NCBI RefSeq assembly: GCF_010500965.1
Contig: NZ_QVMI01000017.1
Coordinates: forward strand, 92,465 to 156,464
Direction: 5' to 3'
DNA: 64,000 nt
Source of the DNA: Bacteroides sp. 51
GTDB lineage: Bacteria; Bacteroidota; Bacteroidia; Bacteroidales; Bacteroidaceae
In this document: positions 17,758-25,953 of the stretch, piece by piece
How the letters are laid out: the number at the start of each line of letters is the position of its first letter
Position numbering within the stretch: position 1 is the stretch's first letter
Program-made: the position numbers and the translations under genes
Notes under the pieces: generated by a model
The model's input: only the letters and a program-made list of their open reading frames with translations
Databases searched by the model: none
What the model was told of the DNA's origin: nothing

Positions 17758-20382
17758 ATGATGAAACTAAAGATTCTATTCCTTTTGCTCAGCCTTTTCT
17801 CTTTACCTGCCTTTTCGCAGGTATTTAAAGGAAAGGTGGTGACTGATAACGGAGAGCCTATACCTTTTGCTACACTCTATATCCACGAAATAAGTGCCGG
17901 TTTAACAACCGACGACAACGGTTACTTCCATACAGTTCTGAAACCCGGTAAATATACCTGTGAAGTTTCGTCTCTTGGATATATCCGCCAAATCCTTACG
18001 ATTGAGGTACATAATAAAGACATTGAGCAGAATATTATCCTGAACGAGCGGATATATCAATTGCGGGAAGTCAGTATCACGAAAAATAGTGAGGACCCCG
18101 CCTATGGCGTAATGCGGCAGGTCATTGCTTATGCACCTTATTACCGTTCGTTTGTAAAAAGCTATACCGCAGGTACTTACTTGAAAGGTACGGGCAAAAT
18201 AAACAAAATTCCAGCCCTCCTTAAAATCTCTAAGAGTGTGAGGGAAGATGCAAAGAAGTATGTTGGCCGTCTTTTTGTGTTGGAAGAGCAGCGACGCGTA
18301 ACCTTTACAGCTCCCAATACGTGGAATAACGAAGTGAAAGCATATACAAACTCTTTTCCGGACGAACTACAAGTGAGCCTGGAGACGGTTAATATCAATC
18401 TTTATCAACCCACCATTTTCGGAAAAACGTCTCCTATAGGACCAAGCGCATTTTCGTATTATCAGTATAAACTCGAAGGATTCTATACGGAAGGCGAACA
18501 TTTAATAAATAAGATACGGGTGATTCCTAAAAAAGGTAATCCGGAACTGGTTTCGGGTTATCTTTATATCGTCGAGAATCTGTGGTGCTTATCGGCCGTT
18601 GATCTTAAGGCAAGCTATTCGGGGTTTGATGCATCCGTAAAGGTAACATGTAAGGAAGTCAGATCATCTGTTTTTCTGAATACCTCTACAACCCTGAAGG
18701 CAGATATAAATGTAATGGGCATAAAAGCAGAAGCTTCTTACCTTTCGGCCATCCATTACACTGATCTGAATATCGATGCTACTATTTTTGTTCCCGGTAA
18801 AGATACACAAGATCTGGATAAAGTGGCTTCGGATAACCATTCTTCGCTGACAAAAAAACAACAGAAACTTCAACAACAGATAGAGCAGTTGAGTAAGAAA
18901 GAAGAACTCACCACCCGCGATGCATATAAACTATCTAAGTTGGTCGATAAAGCAGTGGCAGAAGCCGATACCACCCATTTCAAGAACAAGTACGAGCGCA
19001 GGTCATGGGAATATGACGTAAAGAAAGATTCACTGGCCGATAAGCGCGATTCAGTTTACTGGGCAGCTGTCCGCAGTGTGCCTTTAAAACCGGAAGAGGT
19101 ACAAAGTTATGCCTATAAAGAAACGCTGAAACCCTTAAATGATTCTTTAGGTAGGGGAAATATTAACAAAGAAAAGGTATCTGATGTGATTCTGCAAACC
19201 CTCTTGTTTGGTAAAACATTTAAATCTAAGAATGAAAAATCCTGGATTACTTTAGGCAGCTATAGCACCTATGTGCCGGAGTACAATTTTGTAGATGGGC
19301 TTTGGATTGGTACTAAACTAACTGCCGGAGTCAAACTGAATGCACAAACCAAGCTAAACTTTACTCCGGAGGCTTATTATACCACCGCCCGCAACACATG
19401 GCTGGGCAGCGGTCTGTTGGTCTTAGACTATGCCCCTCGCCGATTGGGCAAACTTTCTCTGAGTGGAGGCGCTTTGTCGGCTGATTTCAATGGTGAGAGT
19501 GGTGAAAGCAGGATGATCAATGCCATGTCTTCCTTGCTCTTTGCCCGTAACGATATGAAATTCTACGATAAACGTTTTCTCTCTCTGGATAATGAGATAG
19601 AACTGGCCAATAGTTTATTACTATCTACCGGGTTTACCTGGCAAAGGAGAGAAGCGTTGGAGAATTCGGTAGAGAAAGATTTATTCAAGAAACATGCTAA
19701 ACCCAATCTGCCTCGCCATCCGGACTATTCTCCAATGCAGCGTAACGAACTGATGAAGGCATCTGTTTCCCTGCAATATACTCCGGCCCGTTATTTCCGG
19801 ATGTTTCAGGGGCGTAAATATTACCGGCCTAGCGAATACCCCACATTTACGGCAAAATATGAGAAAGCATTTTCGCATGGAGGAGATGAGACATTGTCCC
19901 CCTCTTTTTATCGTACAGAACTGTCTGTAGAACAGGAGTTTGAATTCGGACTATTCAATCGTATTCACTGGTTTGTGAATGGGGGCGCTTTCTGGGATGC
20001 AGAAGATATACAGTTTCCGGATTATAAGCACTTTGCCACCACCCGTATTCCGGTGACCGATCATTCTCTTAACCAAGGGTTTGCTTTATTGGATAATTAC
20101 GCTTATTCCACCAACACTCGTTGGGCGCAGGCAAACGTTTCCTGGTATACGCCCTATTTGCTCCTGAAACACCTGCCTTTTCTGAAAAAGAAACGCTATG
20201 ATGAAGCATTACATTTACGTTCGCTTGCCGTCTATAAGAGGCCCGTTTATTGGGAAGCCGGGTATTCTATCGGCCGTTCGGACTTGCTGCGCGTTGGTGT
20301 TTTTGTGGGTTTTGAACGCACGAAATTTGATGCCGTTGGTGTTAGTGTATCTCTACCTTTGTTAAAACTTCTAGGAAAATAA
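17758..20382 (+). CDS. DUF5686 outer-membrane protein with carboxypeptidase-like regulatory domain
   Basis: The 874-residue protein begins with a signal peptide (1-21, ending FSQ). Residues 22 to about 105 form a CarbopepD_reg_2 beta-sandwich (FKGKVVTDNGEPIPFATLYIHEISAGLTTDDNGYF), the module often placed before SusC plugs. The rest matches the DUF5686 type, with a Lys/Glu-rich helical stretch at about 365-435 and a C-terminal beta-rich half that probably forms an outer-membrane barrel. No enzymatic motif is seen and the role is unknown. Adjacent ATG codons start it at 17758 or 17761. It is transcribed alone. Confidence 0.88.
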   Translation: MMKLKILFLLLSLFSLPAFSQVFKGKVVTDNGEPIPFATLYIHEISAGLTTDDNGYFHTVLKPGKYTCEVSSLGYIRQILTIEVHNKDIEQNIILNERIYQLREVSITKNSEDPAYGVMRQVIAYAPYYRSFVKSYTAGTYLKGTGKINKIPALLKISKSVREDAKKYVGRLFVLEEQRRVTFTAPNTWNNEVKAYTNSFPDELQVSLETVNINLYQPTIFGKTSPIGPSAFSYYQYKLEGFYTEGEHLINKIRVIPKKGNPELVSGYLYIVENLWCLSAVDLKASYSGFDASVKVTCKEVRSSVFLNTSTTLKADINVMGIKAEASYLSAIHYTDLNIDATIFVPGKDTQDLDKVASDNHSSLTKKQQKLQQQIEQLSKKEELTTRDAYKLSKLVDKAVAEADTTHFKNKYERRSWEYDVKKDSLADKRDSVYWAAVRSVPLKPEEVQSYAYKETLKPLNDSLGRGNINKEKVSDVILQTLLFGKTFKSKNEKSWITLGSYSTYVPEYNFVDGLWIGTKLTAGVKLNAQTKLNFTPEAYYTTARNTWLGSGLLVLDYAPRRLGKLSLSGGALSADFNGESGESRMINAMSSLLFARNDMKFYDKRFLSLDNEIELANSLLLSTGFTWQRREALENSVEKDLFKKHAKPNLPRHPDYSPMQRNELMKASVSLQYTPARYFRMFQGRKYYRPSEYPTFTAKYEKAFSHGGDETLSPSFYRTELSVEQEFEFGLFNRIHWFVNGGAFWDAEDIQFPDYKHFATTRIPVTDHSLNQGFALLDNYAYSTNTRWAQANVSWYTPYLLLKHLPFLKKKRYDEALHLRSLAVYKRPVYWEAGYSIGRSDLLRVGVFVGFERTKFDAVGVSVSLPLLKLLGK

Positions 20383-20454
20383 AGCTTTTCCTATCAAAAA
20401 GTTATATATTTAGAGATTAAAGACGGCGAGGTGCCGCATCTCAAATAAAAAATG

Positions 20455-20462
20455 TATTTTTG
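20455..20462 (+). promoter_or_regulatory. Candidate rex promoter (-7 box)
   Basis: TATTTTTG fits TAnnTTTG and lies 38 bases before the rex ATG. No obvious Rex operator (TTGTGAA-type palindrome) overlaps it. Confidence 0.4.
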
Positions 20463-20500
20463 TCAAACTTAAAACGTTAGAGACTAAGAAAAAAACGATT

Positions 20501-21157
20501 ATGGATGCTCCAAAACGTCATAAAGACAATATAAAAGTACCTGAACCGACTTTGCGCCGGCTTCCCTGGTATCTCTCTAATGTAAAACTACTAAAGCAAA
20601 AAGGCGAACAATATGTGTCTTCTACCCAAATATCGAAGGAGATAAATATTGATGCCTCGCAAATAGCAAAAGACCTTTCTTATGTGAACATTTCGGGCCG
20701 GACGCGCGTTGGATATGATGTTGACACGTTGATTGATGTGTTGGAGGACTTTTTAGGGTTCACCAATATCCACCGGGCTTTTCTTTTTGGGGTAGGTAGC
20801 CTGGGCGGTGCATTGCTGGGCGACTCCGGTCTTAGCCATTTCGGGTTGGAGATTGTAGCTGCTTTTGATGTAAATCCGCGGAAGGTTGGAACCAGCATTA
20901 ATGGCATTCCGATCTTTCATTCCGATGATTTCCTCCGGAAGATGAAAGAGTATAATGTGAACATTGGAGTGCTGACCGTTCCGATTGAGATTGCCCAGAA
21001 GATCACCGATACGATGGTTGACGGCGGAATTAAAGCGGTTTGGAACTTTACCCCTTTCCGTATCCGTGTTCCCGAAAATATTGTAGTCCAGAATACATCA
21101 CTTTACGCTCACCTGGCGGTGATGTTTAACCGTTTGAACTTTAACGAATTCGAGTAA
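20501..21157 (+). CDS. rex: Redox-sensing transcriptional repressor Rex
   Basis: Rex binds DNA when NAD+ is high and lets go when NADH rises, turning on fermentative and reductive genes. The 218 residues have an N-terminal winged helix (about 10-80, PEPTLRRLPWYLSNVKLLKQKG, SQIAKDLSYVNISGRTRVGYD). A Rossmann domain follows with GVGSLGGALLGDSGL as the NAD(H) loop and AAFDVNPRKVG after it. The C-terminal helix swap region is present. The family is best known in Firmicutes and Actinobacteria but is regular in Bacteroidetes. The FAH-family gene starts at the very next base after the stop, so the two form an operon. Confidence 0.95.
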   Translation: MDAPKRHKDNIKVPEPTLRRLPWYLSNVKLLKQKGEQYVSSTQISKEINIDASQIAKDLSYVNISGRTRVGYDVDTLIDVLEDFLGFTNIHRAFLFGVGSLGGALLGDSGLSHFGLEIVAAFDVNPRKVGTSINGIPIFHSDDFLRKMKEYNVNIGVLTVPIEIAQKITDTMVDGGIKAVWNFTPFRIRVPENIVVQNTSLYAHLAVMFNRLNFNEFE

Positions 21158-21772
21158 ATGAAAATTATTGCTGTAGGAATGAATTATGCCCGGCACAATA
21201 AAGAGTTGGGGCATACTGTCGTGAATGAAGATCCTGTGATCTTTATGAAGCCGGATTCGGCTATCCTTAAGGATGGTAAACCGTTTTTTATCCCAGATTT
21301 CTCGGATGAGATTCATTATGAAACAGAACTTGTTGTACGCATCTGTCGTCTGGGAAAGAATATTGCTGCCCGCTTTGCCTATCGTTATTACGATGCGGTG
21401 ACTGTAGGGATTGATTTTACAGCCCGTGATTTGCAACGTAAATTCCGTGAGGTGGGTAATCCGTGGGAGTTATGCAAAGGTTTCGATAATTCAGCGGCCA
21501 TCGGTACATTTGTCCCCCTGGAACAATTTTCGGATAAAGAGAACCTGAATTTCCATCTTAAAATCGACGGAAAGGAAGTGCAACGAGGAGATACGGCCGA
21601 TATGCTTTTCAAGATAGACGATATTATCGCTTACGTCAGTCAATTCGTAACCTTAAAAATTGGCGACCTGTTATTTACAGGAACCCCTGCCGGAGTCGGC
21701 CCAGTTTCTCCCGGGCAACATCTTGAAGGCTATTTAGAACATGAAAAATTGTTGGACTTTTATATAAGATAG
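21158..21772 (+). CDS. Fumarylacetoacetate hydrolase (FAH) family protein
   Basis: The 204-residue protein is a minimal FAH-fold enzyme. Motifs include VIFMKPDSAILKDGKPFFIPDF, IHYETELVVRI with the metal-binding acids, VGIDFTARDLQ, KGFDNSAAIGTF and LLFTGTPAGVGPV. Relatives include acylpyruvate hydrolases, oxaloacetate decarboxylases and oxaloacetate tautomerases, and the substrate cannot be told from sequence. Its ATG abuts the rex stop codon, so expression follows Rex. A link to oxaloacetate or pyruvate metabolism under Rex control is inference. Confidence 0.9.
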   Translation: MKIIAVGMNYARHNKELGHTVVNEDPVIFMKPDSAILKDGKPFFIPDFSDEIHYETELVVRICRLGKNIAARFAYRYYDAVTVGIDFTARDLQRKFREVGNPWELCKGFDNSAAIGTFVPLEQFSDKENLNFHLKIDGKEVQRGDTADMLFKIDDIIAYVSQFVTLKIGDLLFTGTPAGVGPVSPGQHLEGYLEHEKLLDFYIR

Positions 21773-21809
21773 CGGCAGCGGCAAGGTGCTGCAGCTAGGT
21801 GCCGCATGG

Positions 21810-21839
21810 TATCCCCCTTTGGAGGGGGTAGGGGGAGGA
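21810..21839. repeat. 30-bp exact copy of part of the valS-downstream element
   Basis: This is identical to 3575-3604 (TATCCCCCTTTGGAGGGGG and onward). It includes a CCCCCTTTGGAGGGGG palindrome. It lies in the gap before ispF, beside GC-rich words GGTGCTGCAGC and GGTGCCGCATGG. Confidence 0.9.
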
Positions 21840-21870
21840 CGTATTGTAGTGAAATAATATAAATCAGAAA

Positions 21871-22347
21871 ATGAAGATAAGAGTAGGATTTGGTTTTGAT
21901 GTCCACAAGCTTGTTGAAGGGCGTGAACTGTGGATCGGCGGTATTCGTCTTGAACATGAAAAAGGTCTGCTGGGACATTCTGATGCAGACGTATTGATAC
22001 ACGCTATTTGTGATGCCTTGCTGGGAGCTGCTAATATGCGCGATATCGGTTATCATTTTCCCGATACAGCCGGAGAGTTCAAAGATGTAGATAGCAAGAT
22101 CCTACTCGAAAAAACCGTGCAACTCATTGCCGGAAAAGGCTATACCATAGGCAATGTCGATGCAACCATCGCCGCCGAACGACCTAAACTAAAAGCCCAT
22201 ATCCCTGCTATGCAAGTTACCCTTGCCCGACTGATGGGCATTGACGAAGACGATGTATCCATCAAAGCCACAACAACCGAAAAGCTGGGTTTCACAGGCA
22301 GAGAAGAGGGTATTTCTGCTTATGCTACGGTGTTAATACATACTTAG
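21871..22347 (+). CDS. ispF: 2-C-methyl-D-erythritol 2,4-cyclodiphosphate synthase
   Basis: IspF cyclises CDP-ME 2-phosphate in the MEP isoprenoid pathway. The 158-residue size is standard. GFGFDVHKL supplies the zinc-binding Asp and His, followed by LLGHSDADVLIHAICDALLGAAN with another zinc His. The C-terminal AYATVLI is normal. The trimer needs zinc plus a divalent ion. Its 3' end overlaps the convergent SWIM-zinc gene by 15 bases. Confidence 0.97.
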   Translation: MKIRVGFGFDVHKLVEGRELWIGGIRLEHEKGLLGHSDADVLIHAICDALLGAANMRDIGYHFPDTAGEFKDVDSKILLEKTVQLIAGKGYTIGNVDATIAAERPKLKAHIPAMQVTLARLMGIDEDDVSIKATTTEKLGFTGREEGISAYATVLIHT

Positions 22348-24087
22348 TTCTTCCATCATGGCACGCCTGTTTTTATAAGTAGTTCTGAACTCTGCAACGA
22401 TAACACCAACGAGCTTATCTCCTCCCATTATTGTTTTCATTTTCTTGAGAGTCTGAGCAATATGTTGGTAATGTCCTCTTCCTATGTTCTTTTCTGCATA
22501 ATTCAGTACATAGTTAGAATATATATCCAGCAGTTCATTTGGATAATGCGCTTTGAGATGGGGGAGGTATCTATTGACACTATCTACTCCGGAACTGCTA
22601 TTCTTCTTCACCCAAACCAGTAATTTTTCATATTCCTTTTCTTCTGCATAAATATCAGCTTCTACTTGCCTGAAGTCAAACTTTGTTTGTTCTATCATCT
22701 TTAACAGAAATGCTTTCCAAAGGTCTGGTTCTATGTGTTTTTTAAGTAAATGGTAAACCTTCATGTCTCCGTTCTGTTGGATGAATAGTTCTCTTCCGGT
22801 TTCTATCAGTTCGCTAGTGCGGTTTAATGTGGTCAATAACTGAAGTTTGAGTTCTTTCCATCGTGTAACAAGATAGTATTCTTTAGACTTCTGTACACGC
22901 TCAATAGCTTCATCAGTCAGTATTAATGCTTCCTGGTATTTTTCTAATCTCATGAGTCGTTCGATCTCGTCCTGACGTATTTCCGGTAAATGCAGGAACT
23001 GTAGAACTATATGATTGGCTTCTTCTTCTCGTTCCAGCTCTCTTAGGATATTGATTTTTTCTCTGACGAACTGAGTCTTTTCATTGTTTTCAGTTTGTGA
23101 GTCAATTATTTGAGTAAGATATTCGAGTGCTTCCTCTTTCGAGCGGCTCTGTATATTCAGTTCATGAACGAAGTCGTCTATCGGGAAAACAGCTCCATCT
23201 TCAAATGCCTCTTCATCTTTTATCTGGTCAATTGCGGCGCATATTTCGGCTTTGAGTATATCGGATGTATTTGAATTATCGATAATTTCGAGAAGGAATT
23301 CGCAAGCTTTTTCGCATTCACAGTTCAGATAACCATCATCTTCATAATAGTTGTATTCGCTTTGATCGTAGTTGCGGGCAACGACTTCCAGTATCTGTAT
23401 GGCTATGGCTGCGGCATCTCCCAATGCTCCTGACTCAAACAAAAATGTGGCTTTCTCGAGATGTTTTGACAAATTGCGAGCTGTTGCTTCATAATCTATA
23501 TCCGAGTCATAATCGCCATACCTATGCCTCGAACGTCTTGAGGTATGAAAAGTGTATGAATTAGCAACATCCTGATCGTAAGTTGTTGATAAGTGGTCTG
23601 TGTTTTGGATTGGAATGAAGTGTTTTTGCGCATCTTCAGCAAACACCGGATGCTCTATGGCATACTGACAAATAAACTCAATGATTTCCTTCTTGTCGGC
23701 TTGCTTAAGGGCGTCTCGCAGCAGTAATTTGGTTTGCGATGGCTGACTATCGGTTTGCCCGGCTGAGACGGCTTCTTTTGTTTTTGATCTATCTTTGGCG
23801 GAAGTGAATATTGCTATAGCCTTTTGTTGATCTCTGATAGCGAAAAGAGTAGCTACTACATGTTTGCATACAGCGCCATCGTAAGGACAATTGCAGAACC
23901 AACTTTCGACCTGGTTTTTGCTGATAGATAATTCAACAGTGTAAAGCTCAGTACCTTCTACATAGGCTAGCCATTCTCCCGGCTCAGTTTCATTTAAGTC
24001 TGTAATGGCCTCACTGTTATAATAGTCTTTGCCCCGGTATAAGATTTTGGGGTCTATTTGTAGTTCGAAATCAGGAAAACGAATCAT
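22333..24087 (-). CDS. SWIM zinc-finger protein
   Basis: A 584-residue cytoplasmic protein. Residues 65-76 hold the SWIM motif CxC-x6-CxH (Cys65, Cys67, Cys74, His76), a small zinc finger for DNA or protein contact. The remaining sequence is long, acidic and helical, and looks like tetratricopeptide-type repeats (many EEA, LEREEEA and LEKYQEAL words around residues 330-420). No helicase domain follows, unlike SWIM proteins fused to SNF2 helicases. The function is unknown. Its last 15 bases overlap ispF tail to tail, so the two messages are mutually antisense there. Confidence 0.85.
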   Translation of the reverse strand: MIRFPDFELQIDPKILYRGKDYYNSEAITDLNETEPGEWLAYVEGTELYTVELSISKNQVESWFCNCPYDGAVCKHVVATLFAIRDQQKAIAIFTSAKDRSKTKEAVSAGQTDSQPSQTKLLLRDALKQADKKEIIEFICQYAIEHPVFAEDAQKHFIPIQNTDHLSTTYDQDVANSYTFHTSRRSRHRYGDYDSDIDYEATARNLSKHLEKATFLFESGALGDAAAIAIQILEVVARNYDQSEYNYYEDDGYLNCECEKACEFLLEIIDNSNTSDILKAEICAAIDQIKDEEAFEDGAVFPIDDFVHELNIQSRSKEEALEYLTQIIDSQTENNEKTQFVREKINILRELEREEEANHIVLQFLHLPEIRQDEIERLMRLEKYQEALILTDEAIERVQKSKEYYLVTRWKELKLQLLTTLNRTSELIETGRELFIQQNGDMKVYHLLKKHIEPDLWKAFLLKMIEQTKFDFRQVEADIYAEEKEYEKLLVWVKKNSSSGVDSVNRYLPHLKAHYPNELLDIYSNYVLNYAEKNIGRGHYQHIAQTLKKMKTIMGGDKLVGVIVAEFRTTYKNRRAMMEELSMY

Positions 24088-24120
24088 AAGCTTGTTGAAT
24101 TTGGGTGTTTATCGGGTTTA

Positions 24121-24600
24121 TTATTCAATACCATCAGGAGCAGGAAGCGTTGCATCTTCTTCCTGCATTTCTTTAGTCAGCAGTTCTTTTGGGAAATAGT
24201 ATTTGAACGGAACACGCAGGCAGGGCACTTGCTTCATGCGGTATGCCAGTCCCCGGTCTGCCGTAAAATAGATGCGCGATACACTCACTTCGCTTGGCGT
24301 AATCTGTGTAGGATCTTTAAACCCTTTGCTGGTTAGCGACGTTTGGAACGTCCCCAAATCTTTGATGGTTACAGAGCGCCCCATTTCCAATACTTTTTCT
24401 ATTGTAGCTGCCAGTTCGATGATCAATCCCTGAATCTCTCCCCGGCTGAAAGTGGTATGATCGGAAATCATCCACGCCAGATCTTCTTCTGTAACGCCTC
24501 CACCCTTCTTTTGCAGCTTTTTGGCAACGGCGTACCACATTTCTTCCCTTTCTCCTTTGATAACATTCGCTTTTTTGCGAACAACATACGGTATAGACAT
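24121..24600 (-). CDS. HU-family DNA-binding protein (Bacteroidetes long form)
   Basis: The 159-residue protein begins MSIPYVVRKKANVIKGEREEMWYAVAKKLQ. It shows the HU/IHF-like order, with a helical pair (ISDHTTFSRGEIQGLIIELAATIEKVLEMGRSVTIKDLGTFQTSL) and then the arm region FKDPTQITPSEVSVSRIYFTADRGL. A C-terminal extension of about 40 residues is poorly conserved. I chose the ATG at 24600. An upstream in-frame ATG would add 25 residues that do not fit. This form is abundant in Bacteroidetes and is thought to be a nucleoid protein. It borders the Mu-like cassette. Confidence 0.85.
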   Translation of the reverse strand: MSIPYVVRKKANVIKGEREEMWYAVAKKLQKKGGGVTEEDLAWMISDHTTFSRGEIQGLIIELAATIEKVLEMGRSVTIKDLGTFQTSLTSKGFKDPTQITPSEVSVSRIYFTADRGLAYRMKQVPCLRVPFKYYFPKELLTKEMQEEDATLPAPDGIE

Positions 24601-24845
24601 ACTTATCTTCTTTTGGTTCGTTATTTTAAATACTATAATGTATAGGGGGCAATAACAAAGTGCGTAGTTCGGCAATTACTACATATTTCGCTCTATTTGT
24701 CTGATTATTAATTAATTATGAAAGTTTACTCTTGAGACTACAAGAACAGAAAAAGTTAACATTGCTTTCCTTTTGCTTTCCATATTTCCCTGAAAATCAA
24801 GAAAAAGCACCTCTTTTGCTTTACATTCAGCTTATAAGTCTTATC

Positions 24846-24866
24846 ACGCATTTTGTTTTTGCCGAT
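24846..24866 (+). repeat. Left copy of the 21-bp flanking direct repeat
   Basis: ACGCATTTTGTTTTTGCC followed by GAT. It differs from 32223-32243 at one position (T versus C at the sixth base). Confidence 0.75.
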
Positions 24867-24871
24867 AAAAC

Positions 24872-24925
24872 CCCTCATAAAAATCGTATTTTATACCCTC
24901 ATTATTTGTCACTTTACCCCCTCAT
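24872..24925 (+). repeat. Three CCCTCAT words spaced 24 and 23 bp
   Basis: CCCTCAT begins at 24872, 24896 and 24919, each followed by an A/T run. Regular spacing near an element end resembles the multiple transposase-binding sites of Mu ends. The third copy overlaps the 3' end of the repressor gene. Matching sites at the right end were not found. Confidence 0.4.
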
Positions 24926-25649
24926 TTTTCTCAAGAATATGATCTTGGATCATGTCTTTATATCTCTCCATATATTCAATTGAATTAATTATCTGACGTG
25001 TCCAATGTCGAGTGATTTCTTTAATGTGAAGAATATATAATATTTCCTTTAATTTAGGATCATCCAATTTATGAGTATCTGAATTGAACTCAAATAATAT
25101 TTCCTTCCAATATAAGGGAAATGGTTTAAGTTCTTTGAATTTTTCAATCATAAAGTCTGGGCCTCCATAGTAATGAATAATACTGCTTAAACTAATATTA
25201 GAGTTATATACTTCTTCCAATTCTTCCAAAAAGGTTTGAACCAACTTTTCATTCTCTTTAAGGGATAATTTTTCATAATATCTGATCTGCTGATATTCAT
25301 AATTGGATGGAAGAAAAGACATACCGTTAAAGTACTCCGAAAAAAATTCTTTATGTCTCTCTATCAATTCTGATTTATTAGCATCCATATTATCGGTATG
25401 AGATTTATAACCTAAAATATCACTATTGGCAATATTGGAAAAGGGATTTGTGAAAATATTACCTTTCCCTTCGTAGAACCAATCAAACGAAACCCCCATC
25501 TTCCATAAAGCATCAGTGACTTTCACGTTTATAGGTTTTTTCCCACTTTCTATACCTGAGTAATAGGACTGCTTAATACCTATTTTTTCTGCAAATTCTT
25601 TTTGATTAAGATTCATGCTTTTCCTAATCTCTTTTAATTTATTGCTCAT
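24909..25649 (-). CDS. XRE-family repressor of the Mu-like element
   Basis: The 246-residue protein has an N-terminal helix-turn-helix (about 5-60, LKEIRKSMNLNQKEFAEKIGIKQSYYSGIESGKKPI) of the Cro/C1 type. The phrase VSFDWFYEGKGNIF is common in Bacteroidetes phage repressors. The C-terminal 150 residues are helical and acidic, with no LexA-type protease motif seen, so induction by self-cleavage is not evident. It is divergent from the small HTH gene, the arrangement of Mu c and ner. It is very AT-rich. Confidence 0.85.
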   Translation of the reverse strand: MSNKLKEIRKSMNLNQKEFAEKIGIKQSYYSGIESGKKPINVKVTDALWKMGVSFDWFYEGKGNIFTNPFSNIANSDILGYKSHTDNMDANKSELIERHKEFFSEYFNGMSFLPSNYEYQQIRYYEKLSLKENEKLVQTFLEELEEVYNSNISLSSIIHYYGGPDFMIEKFKELKPFPLYWKEILFEFNSDTHKLDDPKLKEILYILHIKEITRHWTRQIINSIEYMERYKDMIQDHILEKNEGVK

Positions 25650-25670
25650 AGTGATTTTAATTCATTAAAA

Positions 25671-25703
25671 TATTGCCAATAGAAATATATTGTTATATAT
25701 TTG
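25671..25703 (+). promoter_or_regulatory. Early promoter of the Mu-like element with candidate operator
   Basis: TTG at 25673, a 20-base spacer and TATATTTG (25696-25703) form a good Bacteroidetes promoter for the transposition genes. The palindrome TATTGCCAATA (25671-25681) covers the -33 element and is a plausible repressor operator. The start of the XRE gene lies 22 bases to the left. Confidence 0.55.
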
Positions 25704-25737
25704 CAAACGGATAATTAACCACAAAGATAGAAATAAT

Positions 25738-25953
25738 ATGTATTTGTCAAAAGAAGAAAGGTTGAGGATAAAGAATGAACTCCCTCATGGAACTCAAGCA
25801 TCTATTGCAAATAGCCTTGGCATTAGTAGAGCAGCCGTTAATAAATACCTTAATGGGAATAGTGCCAGCGTAGATATTGAAGAGGAGGTGATAAAAGAAT
25901 ATAAGAAATTTAAAATCAAAAGGGAAGAAGTAAAAAAACTCTTCAATGAATAA
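25738..25953 (+). CDS. Small helix-turn-helix protein, Ner-like position
   Basis: Seventy-one residues beginning MYLSKEERLRIKNELPHG. The segment GTQASIANSLGISRAAVNKYLNG is a clear helix-turn-helix. I chose ATG 25738, because the ORF could extend 16 codons upstream but only across the promoter. Its stop overlaps the transposase start by 8 bases, which implies coupled translation. In Mu the protein in this position (Ner) turns down early transcription. That role here is by analogy. Confidence 0.8.
   Translation: MYLSKEERLRIKNELPHGTQASIANSLGISRAAVNKYLNGNSASVDIEEEVIKEYKKFKIKREEVKKLFNE

Noticed and set aside
20383-20500. Rex operator in front of rex
   Set aside because: No TTGTGAA-type inverted repeat was found. 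Only a -7 box and GC-rich repeat fragments are visible.
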